DNA of 64,000 nucleotides from Hominisplanchenecus murintestinalis (GTDB lineage Bacteria > Bacillota > Clostridia > Lachnospirales > Lachnospiraceae), in the NCBI GenBank assembly GCA_004793585.1, contig SRZB01000013.1:19247-83246 (forward strand), in the 5' to 3' direction. The notes under the pieces are model-generated. The model searched no databases, was not told the origin of the DNA, and saw only the letters and a list, made by a program, of their open reading frames with translations. Positions within the stretch are counted from its first letter, which is position 1; every line of letters starts with the position of its first letter. The translations under genes were made by a program, and so were the position numbers. Below, one piece after another: positions 1 through 8,799 of this stretch.

Positions 1-771
1 TTCCTCTCGCCTATCATTCCTGCGCGCTTTTCGATCTGCTTCTTCTTTGGCATCCTCGGCTTCTTTTTGAGCTTTCTCCAATTCCTGAATTTTCTCTTCA
101 TAAGTTTTTATCTGTTCCTGCAAATTTAATTGCTGTTCATTTATGCTCTTGTTCTTTTCAACAATTTCTAAATCTGCCTGAGCATTCAATCTTTTTCTGC
201 GGTCTGAGGCCTCAATCTCGGCTTCGTTTCTGATTCTTTCTGCTTCTTTCTTTGCGTCACTTCTTATAGTTTCTACCTCTTTTTCTGCCTGTGCCCTCCT
301 ATCTTCAAGCTCCTTTTCAAAGGAAGTCTCCATTTCCCCCCGTCTTTTGGAAATCATCTCTGATATTTTTTCCAGAGCCATTGAACGTTCTTGGGATATT
401 TCTTCATCCAGACTTTTCTTCCTTTCAAGCCTTTTTTTTGCAAGTTCGCTTTCTTGGATTTTTTCTATTTCCGAAACCTTGTCTTCTCGTTCTAAGACTG
501 CAATCTCGCGCTCTAAAATATCACTTTCCTTTTTGTCCAGCTCAGCAAGCCGCTTATTATAACGTTCTTCTTTTTTGGCAACTTCCTCTAATGCTTTTTG
601 TAATTTTTCTTCCTTTTCTCTGACCTCATCTTCAAGTCGAGTTTGCTCTGCACCCACACTTTGAACTTCAAGATTTTCCATCTCTTCACCTATCTGAACT
701 TCTGTACCTCCTTTATCAACATTCGCTTCATCTTTTATAACAGTATTCTCCAAGTTATTATTATTTGCCAT
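1..771 (-). CDS. Coiled-coil protein, C-terminus outside the window
   Basis: An open frame starts at ATG 771 and runs off the left edge, giving at least 257 residues. The start overlaps the stop of the preceding gene by 11 bases, and AGGAGG lies just upstream. After a short N-terminus rich in Asn, Asp and Glu, the translation is almost entirely Lys, Glu, Arg, Gln and Leu in heptad-like order, which predicts a long coiled coil. No catalytic motif is visible. The tight overlap makes it the last gene seen of the helicase/kinase/FtsK operon, perhaps a structural or tethering component. Function is unknown, and the missing C-terminus may carry the informative domain. Confidence 0.8.
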   Translation of the reverse strand, partial: MANNNNLENTVIKDEANVDKGGTEVQIGEEMENLEVQSVGAEQTRLEDEVREKEEKLQKALEEVAKKEERYNKRLAELDKKESDILEREIAVLEREDKVSEIEKIQESELAKKRLERKKSLDEEISQERSMALEKISEMISKRRGEMETSFEKELEDRRAQAEKEVETIRSDAKKEAERIRNEAEIEASDRRKRLNAQADLEIVEKNKSINEQQLNLQEQIKTYEEKIQELEKAQKEAEDAKEEADRKARRNDRREE

Positions 772-2869
772 TGTAATATCCTCCTAAAATCTTGATTATG
801 TTTATTACTTTCTCTCTTAAATCCGCAAGTTCCTGATCAGATACCATTAAAGAAATATTATTTGCATGCTTTCGATAGTCCAATATTTTTGATACAACTC
901 CTACTATATCCTGTCCCTTAAGAAGTTCTACTTCATCGAACAGATTCGGAATTAGCACTAAAAAATGTGCTCCAAGTGTCGCCTTGAACCCTTTTCTAGC
1001 TGCATTATATCTCTCATTTTTTACAGTTACTAATGACTTTGGCAATTTAACTCCCAAAATTTCTTCATTCGTCTTTATGCACTCGTCTTTAGATAACCAT
1101 TTTGCATCAACATTTTTTATACTCTCCTCATAAAACACTGTCTGCAGGATTCTGTATAGAATCTGAACATACTCATATGCTGCCGGTAGCTGCGTTGAAT
1201 TTTTATCCGGCGATATTTTCCTGAAATCTGCTTGAACCCCTTCGTCCAATGAAAAATAAAGTAAATTTCCCAATGCTTTCTCACATGCAACAGTGGCCCT
1301 TAATCTTTCATTCGACACATCTTTTTTATCACTGTTATCTTCCTTTTTCTCATTCGATACATGTTCTTTCTCACTTATATCCTCTTTTTTTAGTTGGATA
1401 TCTGGCAAAATAGTTGTAATAATTCTTACTGCATGATCTCTGATTTCTTCGACTCTTATATTTTCCACCTTAACCGTCGAATCATGTCTGAAATCAGCTG
1501 CCATCTTACCTATACGATTAATAAATGTAACCAATGTATGATCTTGCACAACCAGTTTTCTAAATTCACTGTCATCGCGTTCACTTGCTTCAACTATACA
1601 TAAAGGCAGAGCCATTTTCATAGTTGGAGTCACATCTCCCACCCTTTGATATATCATCTCAGCCTTTTTGCCATCGAAATTGTTAAACAAATTTTGATAA
1701 CCTTCCAAATCACCCATCCCAATCTTTTTTGCAAGATTATTTATCGTTTCAAAATTTTCATATGTTTTTTGCCTCTTAAATAATTGCAACAATGAATCAG
1801 ACACTGGATATTTCAATGAAAGATAGTAAAATGCCCATTCAAGCATACCGTAACAATTGATAATCACCTGTCTTTTATCCTCATCCGTTTGTTTTATATC
1901 ATCAAGTGATGATTCATCAGATATTTTATGCATATATTTTTCCATATCTCGACAATACCTTACAACTTCGGGATATTTTCCATTATATACCTGCTGTCTA
2001 CTTCCTTCAACCTGATTTCCTTCCATATCCATCTTAACTGCCTTACTTTGAACATTCATTACCAAATCTGGATTTGTAGCCTTAATATATCCAAAAATCT
2101 CATCAATGTTCAAAACAAAGCCATCAGAAACCATAAGTTCCTCGGAGTTTCCATTTTGAACTGCCATTTGCATATGAAAATAGATATTTTCCCCTCTGGT
2201 TGACTCTATCCCATATTCCTCTGCAAGAACTATACTTGGTCTTTTTCGTTTGTTTGCAAGTCTGTTATACTTCTTTATTGCATTTTTTATTGTCACCTGT
2301 GGGAGAATAGCCATCTTTCTTTCTCCTTTTTTCTCCCTAATACAAGCTCCGGTAACTCTCTTTTGATTTCCGATGCTCCCAAATCCCAAAGTAATTTTAG
2401 ACCACGAAAAATCGACAATGTCTTCTGATATAAAATCACCAAAATGAATATAGGGCAAAATAACATCGCAGCCATTTGCAATAAAAATCTTCGCAGTTTG
2501 ATATTCAACTTCTTTGCGTAAGGATTCCTGTAAATCAAGTTGATTTTTTCCTGCATCCGATAATGTATATTTATCCTCAAGCAACCCCTTTTCCAGCAAT
2601 CTGGTAATTATGAAATTAACCAAATCCTTTTCCAGACATATAATATCTGCCAACTCTGATGCTGAACATTGCTTCAACCTAAGCATACGTAGAATAGTTT
2701 CTTCAAAAATATCTAACACTCTTGTTTCCTGAACATTGACAGGTAATTTAAGATCATAACTGGCACACTGAACAAATATATCTGTAGGTCGTCCGAGTAT
2801 GGGGGCATTTAAGAAAAGGTTGTTAGCCTTATCTGTTTTAAGCAAACTTATCACTTTAGGTTTGGCCAT
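761..2869 (-). CDS. Conserved operon protein of unknown function, 702 aa
   Basis: I do not recognise this family. Residues about 45-110 read like a winged-helix module, with short helices and a LLEKGLLEDKYTLSDAG wing-like stretch. The rest is mostly helical, with a low-complexity Lys/Asp/Glu/Ser linker near residues 480-510. Two stretches, around residues 460 (FRHD) and 665 (YRKHAN), each followed by a Val/Ile-rich helix, faintly resemble ends of HEPN domains, but an intact Rx4-6H motif is not evident. It overlaps the helicase gene upstream by 14 bases and the coiled-coil gene downstream by 11, so translation is probably coupled. GGAGTTGTTCTAA precedes the ATG. Confidence 0.85.
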   Translation of the reverse strand: MAKPKVISLLKTDKANNLFLNAPILGRPTDIFVQCASYDLKLPVNVQETRVLDIFEETILRMLRLKQCSASELADIICLEKDLVNFIITRLLEKGLLEDKYTLSDAGKNQLDLQESLRKEVEYQTAKIFIANGCDVILPYIHFGDFISEDIVDFSWSKITLGFGSIGNQKRVTGACIREKKGERKMAILPQVTIKNAIKKYNRLANKRKRPSIVLAEEYGIESTRGENIYFHMQMAVQNGNSEELMVSDGFVLNIDEIFGYIKATNPDLVMNVQSKAVKMDMEGNQVEGSRQQVYNGKYPEVVRYCRDMEKYMHKISDESSLDDIKQTDEDKRQVIINCYGMLEWAFYYLSLKYPVSDSLLQLFKRQKTYENFETINNLAKKIGMGDLEGYQNLFNNFDGKKAEMIYQRVGDVTPTMKMALPLCIVEASERDDSEFRKLVVQDHTLVTFINRIGKMAADFRHDSTVKVENIRVEEIRDHAVRIITTILPDIQLKKEDISEKEHVSNEKKEDNSDKKDVSNERLRATVACEKALGNLLYFSLDEGVQADFRKISPDKNSTQLPAAYEYVQILYRILQTVFYEESIKNVDAKWLSKDECIKTNEEILGVKLPKSLVTVKNERYNAARKGFKATLGAHFLVLIPNLFDEVELLKGQDIVGVVSKILDYRKHANNISLMVSDQELADLREKVINIIKILGGYYNGK

Positions 2870-5800
2870 TTAGAACAACTCCTTCCTTCTTTGCTTTTTC
2901 ATACAGTTTTTTCATAGCCGGTACACATTTCTCAGCAATATTTGACCAATCTTTTCCAGCAAAGATGTTTGAATCTCCAACAACAATCAACAATCTTTTC
3001 TGCCTGCTCAATGCTACGCATAATCTGTTTTCAGAAGTAAGGAATCCATAGTTCTTCATTCCTACTTCCTGAATATATGATTTCCAAAGATCATATGTCT
3101 CTGATGTTTTTTCCTCACCACTTGGCTCCATATTCAACAAATCCAGATTTATTTCTGGTGCTTTTTTGTGACTTCTCACCACAGACAAGAAAATAACATC
3201 AAACTCCATTCCTTGAAATGCATCTACGCTTCCTACTCTAACCTTATCCGCATAAATCCCCAATTTTTTCTTAATCTCTTTTACTTGTGCACTGTAAAAT
3301 GTGATAACTCCATATGTTAAATCTCTGCCATCTTCATCTACTCCTCGACCAGATTCAATGAAGTCCTTTACCTTTCTTGCAATTAGATCTGCCTCACAAT
3401 ATCTAACCCGACTCGTACCAAATCTTTCTTCTGGTCCTGCACTATTCTTAACATCTATCCAAACAAGTGGTTTATCATAAAAATTTTGTCTAAATTTACT
3501 TGCCGGCAAAGGCGATTTGAATCCCTCATCATAATCTTCATAGAACTGTTTTGACACGAACTCACCCAACATCGGATGCATCCTATACTGTGCGTCCAAT
3601 GTAATTGTTCTCTCAATACGATCCTGAGAATACAACTCTTTAGATTTGTTCATAAGGTATTCAAACATACTAATTTTAACTACATTTTTATCAACACCCC
3701 CTTCGTTTACCTGCATATTTTCAAAAATCTCCTCGTTATAAATGTGTGGTAACTGACGATGATCTCCAACAAGAATAATTCTTCTTTTCCCCTGTGCCAT
3801 GGGCACCATCAAATCCCCTGGATTTACTCTTGCCGCCTCATCAATTATAATTGTGTCATATACTGGATGCTCTTCTCCCACGATAGCTTTCGCTCTTTTA
3901 ATTGCTTTTCCCTCACTTTGCTGTGTCGTAGCAGAAAACACAAAATTATATCCCACAACGGAATCGAGAACCCCTGACAAATTACCGTCTAGTTCATTAA
4001 GAAGGTTATACAGTATCTCTTCCTCCTCATTTTTAGGATTATGGACTGCTTGGCACATCCTATTATATATTTCAAGAACATCTCCCCTAACTCTATCAAC
4101 ATGGTAACTGGATTTTGGAGTACATTTATCAATCAGTAACTGCTTAGCTTCTTTGAGAGATTCCAACAATTCATCTGATACTGCTCCCCCGCGAAAATCT
4201 GCCGCCACTTCCAGAATATCCATAATACGTTTATTTTCATTTACATCACGATTAATGATCTTCTCTAAGCTTTCCAGAAGATCGTCTGCATTATCTGCTC
4301 CATCATCTAAAAATCCTGCCTTTGTTGTTCTAATTCTTCTTATCTTGGTTAATATATCATTTGTCCTTGCCTCTTCAGTAGCCGATATATCATCAAGCAA
4401 AAAACCGATTTCCTCGTTTACATCACTGTCAAGGCAAATTGATCTTGCATATTTTAAAAAATTCACTGCGTTAGCATCGCTAGGAACTAACATATACATA
4501 TCTCTAAGTTTCATGAGTCTTTTTTGTTCTACTGTCGTATTTACTGTTGGGTTTCTTTTAAGCAATTTGCCCTTGTATTCATTACACCAGTTTTCTAAAG
4601 CTTTTTCCATAGAAACATCATCATCACCCTGAGTTCCAAACTTTATTGTGGGCAATGAATTGATACTTAATCTTTCTATAACATTTCGAACCGCATCATG
4701 CTGAAAACTCGTAACAAGAACTTGTCCTTTCACATCTTTCCGCTTATCTGCAATCTCATTTAACCTTTCAATAATTGCTGTAATAACTGTTGTTTTTCCC
4801 GTCCCGGGAGGTCCTTGAATTATCGCTATATCCGGTGTATTGAGTGCTAAATCAATTGCTTTAATTTGTGTAGAAGTTGGCTCATGAGAAAAAATTTTTT
4901 CCTTCACAAACGGAGATAGCGGAGCTATCTTTTTTACCTCATGCATATCTGCAAATTCTCCAGAAACACGTCCCTCAATAATTCTACCTAGGGCAGGATT
5001 GGCAGATTCAGCATTCATAATGAGGTCTCTTGCAGATTCTCTTCTTAAAATCTGTTGCATATCCCCATAAATATCTAAGGATGCTACTCCCTCCGGAATC
5101 TCCTCTTCATCTCCCACTTCTATGACAATATATCCACTTTTATCTACTCGTTTAACTTTTCTGGATATACCTCTTCTTTTAGGTATGCTTGATTCCTCAA
5201 GTGTCATGAAATATTCCTTAAACTGCGACCATGTCATGCTCGCTTCCTGGATATATATTGGTGCTTGTTCAGAGAAAAGAATATTATCTCCATTGGTTAT
5301 TAACTGCAGAGATTCTGCAGATAAGCCAACAGGCATTATCACGATACCACCTTCTGCTCTGGAACTATTATTTCTGTTAATCGAGAATGCACCAACTCTT
5401 CTGCTGCGTTCAAGCAGAAAATCCCCTTCAAGTTTTGTATATTGATCCCATATATCTATATATCCAGTATTCTCACTTAATTCTTTCCGCACCTTTTCTG
5501 AAACATATCGTTCTCCATCTCTAAACGAAATATCCCCAATATTCAGTGCAAGATTAGGAATATTAGCATTAACAGTATCAATCTTCTCAGCATATAAAAA
5601 TACATCTTCCCCTATCACTTTCTGACTTACACTGAATGAATAATCTTGTCCATAAATCTTTAGTTTTTTCCCTGAAACTTCCTTTACAGGTTCCTCATCA
5701 GAAACAATGTTGGTGTCTGAATCCTTTTCCTCCTCTGATGTATCATTATCTTCATCATTTGAGGTGGATGCATCTTCTCCAGCATTGATTTCTTCAAATT

Positions 5801-6263
5801 TATAGAATCCGCTTGTATATGCGAAACAGTTTGATGTTTCATTGCTTAAGATAAAATTCTTTCTAACAGATTCCTCAAAATCTTCAGGCTTAGGACTTAC
5901 GAGTTTTTTTGTCCGTAGTATTTCTTTTACTTTCTCACTTATAATCACATTTGTCTTTTTATCCACTTTAGCTGTATAAAAAAACACAATATGTAAATCA
6001 AATTCAGCCAACTTATTTCCTGCAGGGCACACATATGCAAGGTTATAGTTGTTTTGCCGCATCCGATCCAATATCATTCTCGCATCAGATTCGATCTTAA
6101 ACTTAAAAGAATAATGCCCATCGCTAGTTAAAAACTCAAACGCATCTATTCCTTTTGCCTGTATTCTTCCCTCAACAGACATGAATGGAACTACAATCGT
6201 AAGCTCGCATTTTAATTCAGAAAAAGTACATTCTTTATTTGTCTTGAAATCCATTAATATCAT
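2856..6263 (-). CDS. SF1 helicase, UPF1/DNA2-like (AAA_11/AAA_12)
   Basis: A 1135-residue protein whose C-terminal half is a superfamily 1 helicase. Walker A is GPPGTGKTTV (near residue 485), motif II is DEAA (IIIDEAARVNPGDL), motif III is GDHRQLPHI, and motifs V-VI include VDAFQGMEFDVIFLS and ALSRQKRLLIVVGD. This set is typical of the UPF1/Dna2 branch that unwinds nucleic acid with ATP. The N-terminal half is a probable regulatory or binding region with an acidic linker (DEDNDTSEEEKDSD). Its start forms an ATGA overlap with the kinase gene. Helicases of this branch occur in defence and repair islands; here it is probably the nucleic-acid motor of the cluster. Confidence 0.93.
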   Translation of the reverse strand: MILMDFKTNKECTFSELKCELTIVVPFMSVEGRIQAKGIDAFEFLTSDGHYSFKFKIESDARMILDRMRQNNYNLAYVCPAGNKLAEFDLHIVFFYTAKVDKKTNVIISEKVKEILRTKKLVSPKPEDFEESVRKNFILSNETSNCFAYTSGFYKFEEINAGEDASTSNDEDNDTSEEEKDSDTNIVSDEEPVKEVSGKKLKIYGQDYSFSVSQKVIGEDVFLYAEKIDTVNANIPNLALNIGDISFRDGERYVSEKVRKELSENTGYIDIWDQYTKLEGDFLLERSRRVGAFSINRNNSSRAEGGIVIMPVGLSAESLQLITNGDNILFSEQAPIYIQEASMTWSQFKEYFMTLEESSIPKRRGISRKVKRVDKSGYIVIEVGDEEEIPEGVASLDIYGDMQQILRRESARDLIMNAESANPALGRIIEGRVSGEFADMHEVKKIAPLSPFVKEKIFSHEPTSTQIKAIDLALNTPDIAIIQGPPGTGKTTVITAIIERLNEIADKRKDVKGQVLVTSFQHDAVRNVIERLSINSLPTIKFGTQGDDDVSMEKALENWCNEYKGKLLKRNPTVNTTVEQKRLMKLRDMYMLVPSDANAVNFLKYARSICLDSDVNEEIGFLLDDISATEEARTNDILTKIRRIRTTKAGFLDDGADNADDLLESLEKIINRDVNENKRIMDILEVAADFRGGAVSDELLESLKEAKQLLIDKCTPKSSYHVDRVRGDVLEIYNRMCQAVHNPKNEEEEILYNLLNELDGNLSGVLDSVVGYNFVFSATTQQSEGKAIKRAKAIVGEEHPVYDTIIIDEAARVNPGDLMVPMAQGKRRIILVGDHRQLPHIYNEEIFENMQVNEGGVDKNVVKISMFEYLMNKSKELYSQDRIERTITLDAQYRMHPMLGEFVSKQFYEDYDEGFKSPLPASKFRQNFYDKPLVWIDVKNSAGPEERFGTSRVRYCEADLIARKVKDFIESGRGVDEDGRDLTYGVITFYSAQVKEIKKKLGIYADKVRVGSVDAFQGMEFDVIFLSVVRSHKKAPEINLDLLNMEPSGEEKTSETYDLWKSYIQEVGMKNYGFLTSENRLCVALSRQKRLLIVVGDSNIFAGKDWSNIAEKCVPAMKKLYEKAKKEGVVLNGQT

Positions 6264-7657
6264 CTAATCACCACCTCGATAATAACTGGCTCTGAGTACA
6301 TTCTACTATTTACTACAATCAGTCTGCATTTCTCAGAAATAACCACTTCCCCATATATCGAAACCTTTCCTTTATCCTCTGTCTCTAATTGAAAATCATA
6401 ATCTTCAACAAAATCAGATATGATATACCCCTTTTCTTCTTTTTTTAAATAAAAGGCATTTCTATCAACGTTTGCACTTTTAACACCTTCTATTACTCGT
6501 AAGGGAATAGCAATTACTTTATTTTCAATAATCTCATGTCTATACATCCAAAAATCATTATCATTGATTTTCGTTATCAGTTCTATTACAACCGGTCTAT
6601 TTTCACACCATGGACATTCATTTGAACCATTACCATTGTAATCCATTCCACATACCGGACATCTTAGCACACTATCCATAGCTTCCGCTATCACATTTGT
6701 CCATTCAAACATAGTTGTTCTTGTATGTCTTCTATCCTTCCCCTTACTCGAAAATGTTCTGTCAAAATATTTCATTAGCTTATGACTAACAATCATGTCA
6801 ATCGGCATTCCAGATGCATCTTCTCCAAGACAATTTCCATCATCTTCTTTATCTAAAATCCATGGATACTCTCCAGAATATGCTTTATCCTGTGAGTCGT
6901 CTGCAAAATCATCGTCTATCCCTTCTTCTGTCATAACTCCCATGAAAGGATGAATCCATGTCATATTCCAGAAAAACGAAATAGCAAAGGAATAACAGTC
7001 TGAATAAAATGTACTTCCCTTTCCTTTTATTATTTCCGGTGCAGCATATCCAGGCGTATAATATCCACCATTTTTTGCTGTATAAGACTGGAAATTTATA
7101 TTATCCGCATCAATTAACCACACTGCTTTCGTACCATCTTTAGATACAAAAATATTATTTGAAGATAGATCGCAATACACTAATCCAACAGAATGAAGAA
7201 TTGATAACACCATAGCACACTTATAATATGCCTCCAATCTCCGCCGAAGCCCTCCTGTCACTATGTATTGTGCAAAATCATTTGCACACGTTTCATTACA
7301 TTCTTTAATTGATTCCAACCAGTCATTTGTATAATCCGTTTCAAAGTTAAAATCATATGCAAAAGCTGATTCAAATGATTCCATATCATCCAAAAGGGTC
7401 ATTGTATATCCCGCATAATCACTCAAAACAACTTGTGGCAGTGTTATATTTATATTATCCGGTAGCGGGAGTAATCTAAGAAAATTAAACTTCTCATTAT
7501 TTGATACATCCCTGGAGTATTCCATATTTTCCCTGTCAAATTCGAGTTTTACTGCCAGATTAGGATGATCCGTTCTATACACGGCTCCTTGACCACCTCT
7601 TGATATCTCCTTCAAGAGCAAGATTGGTTCTCCTGTAATATCTGTAACATTTATCAT
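6260..7657 (-). CDS. Atypical Ser/Thr protein kinase with C-terminal zinc ribbon
   Basis: The kinase fold is shown by a glycine loop RGGQGAVY (about residue 22), the AVKLE lysine, a catalytic loop written YCDLSSNN instead of HRDxxxxN, and IDADN in place of DFG. After the kinase domain come CPVCG and CPWC about 12 residues apart, a zinc ribbon, then a small beta-rich tail. This kinase-plus-ribbon form is known from TerY-P triads, where the kinase acts with a PP2C phosphatase and a vWA protein; both are adjacent here. Three ATGs lie in a row (7663, 7660, 7657). I chose 7657 because the GGAGG site is only 1 base from the first but 7 bases from the third. Confidence 0.9.
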   Translation of the reverse strand: MINVTDITGEPILLLKEISRGGQGAVYRTDHPNLAVKLEFDRENMEYSRDVSNNEKFNFLRLLPLPDNINITLPQVVLSDYAGYTMTLLDDMESFESAFAYDFNFETDYTNDWLESIKECNETCANDFAQYIVTGGLRRRLEAYYKCAMVLSILHSVGLVYCDLSSNNIFVSKDGTKAVWLIDADNINFQSYTAKNGGYYTPGYAAPEIIKGKGSTFYSDCYSFAISFFWNMTWIHPFMGVMTEEGIDDDFADDSQDKAYSGEYPWILDKEDDGNCLGEDASGMPIDMIVSHKLMKYFDRTFSSKGKDRRHTRTTMFEWTNVIAEAMDSVLRCPVCGMDYNGNGSNECPWCENRPVVIELITKINDNDFWMYRHEIIENKVIAIPLRVIEGVKSANVDRNAFYLKKEEKGYIISDFVEDYDFQLETEDKGKVSIYGEVVISEKCRLIVVNSRMYSEPVIIEVVIR

Positions 7658-7659
7658 CA

Positions 7660-8340
7660 TCATACCTCCAGTGCAAAAACTAAGGTTTTATCATCTCCCC
7701 CAGTCCAATCCTTCAACCACCCGTTTATCTCACCGATTACATCGGTTTCAGAATACTTATGGTATTCCTCAATAAATTCTTCCGTAAAATGTGCTATTTC
7801 CGAAAGTGTCATATCACCTATCCCAACACCATCACTACACATAATGGCACCTCGAAACGTACTATATGACAACTCTATACATTCTATTTTTTCTAAAGAA
7901 ATCTCTTCTGTTAAACAATCTGTTTCATTGGCAAAATAATCTTCTTTACGATCAAATAAGACCTTAATCTCATTATCTGTCCAAAATGAAATAAATCCAT
8001 CACCCAACCGAGCTGCTAATATTTTTTTAGGAAAAACCAAAAGTATTAACATTGTCGCATAGCAATCAGCCATCTCATATCCGACTAATTTTTCAACCCA
8101 TCTGCCATAGACACGTTCTACAAATGCTTCTGCTGTCCATCCTTTCATTTCATTTTCATTCTCTTTTACAATTTCATATGCACTGTCACACAATGCTTTT
8201 GAACCAATTTCTGAGTATCTCTTACTTCCTAACCCATCTGAAACAGTTAGCAGACATGCATCCCCAACTTTCTTGACACAAAAACTGTCCTGATTTTTAC
8301 TATGATAACTTCCTACTATTGAAATTCCACCTAAAATCAT
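7660..8340 (-). CDS. PP2C-family protein phosphatase
   Basis: 226 residues with PP2C metal-site motifs in order: SKNQDSF near the N-terminus, VSDGLGSKRYSEIGS, CSDGVG, and GGDDKTLVF at the C-terminus. PP2C enzymes remove phosphate from Ser/Thr and use two metal ions bound by these aspartates. It is followed directly by the kinase gene (ATGA-type overlap), so the two probably set the phosphorylation state of a shared target, perhaps the vWA proteins or the FtsK-like ATPase. GGGAG lies about 9 bases before the ATG. It is compact, with no membrane segment. Confidence 0.92.
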   Translation of the reverse strand: MILGGISIVGSYHSKNQDSFCVKKVGDACLLTVSDGLGSKRYSEIGSKALCDSAYEIVKENENEMKGWTAEAFVERVYGRWVEKLVGYEMADCYATMLILLVFPKKILAARLGDGFISFWTDNEIKVLFDRKEDYFANETDCLTEEISLEKIECIELSYSTFRGAIMCSDGVGIGDMTLSEIAHFTEEFIEEYHKYSETDVIGEINGWLKDWTGGDDKTLVFALEV

Positions 8341-8356
8341 TCTCTACATCTCCCGA

Positions 8357-8788
8357 CTAACATTTTTTTAAACATGATATTGCATCCTGTGCTAAATAAA
8401 TGTGCTCAGAATCTGCCACACTGCGTAAAGACGGCATATTACAATCACATCCCACCCCTACATAATAAATATCTTTTCTGTCCGGTATAGTTCTTATTCC
8501 ATTTTTAATTTCCCTTGTAAATCCTCCATCTGTTATGATAAAATTCTTATCTTCAGAATGATTTCTTAGGAACTCTACCACTTCATCGGAAGCCCTTCCT
8601 TCCTCTATCTCTACCTTAAAAACGGATTCTACTTCTATTAATCTATTGCCCCATTGGAATAACTTAATAGAAAAACTATTATCTCCATTCGCATATCCGT
8701 TTATTGCATAGAGTAAATATTTCACAACAGATTCTTTGTCATTCTCAGTCATGCTCCCAGATGCGTCTACTAAAACATTAACGTTCAT
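8357..8788 (-). CDS. Short von Willebrand factor A (vWA) domain protein
   Basis: 143 residues forming a minimal vWA domain. The MIDAS motif DASGS is at residues 8-12, and an IITDGG strand supplies the later acidic residue. vWA domains bind partner proteins through a metal ion at the MIDAS. It lies between the FtsK-like ATPase and the PP2C gene with gaps of under 20 bases, so it is one operon with them. It is the second vWA protein of the cluster and much shorter than the one at 13214-13909. It probably bridges the phosphatase/kinase pair to the ATPase, which is inference. Confidence 0.88.
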   Translation of the reverse strand: MNVNVLVDASGSMTENDKESVVKYLLYAINGYANGDNSFSIKLFQWGNRLIEVESVFKVEIEEGRASDEVVEFLRNHSEDKNFIITDGGFTREIKNGIRTIPDRKDIYYVGVGCDCNMPSLRSVADSEHIYLAQDAISCLKKC

Positions 8789-8799
8789 ATATTTCCCTC

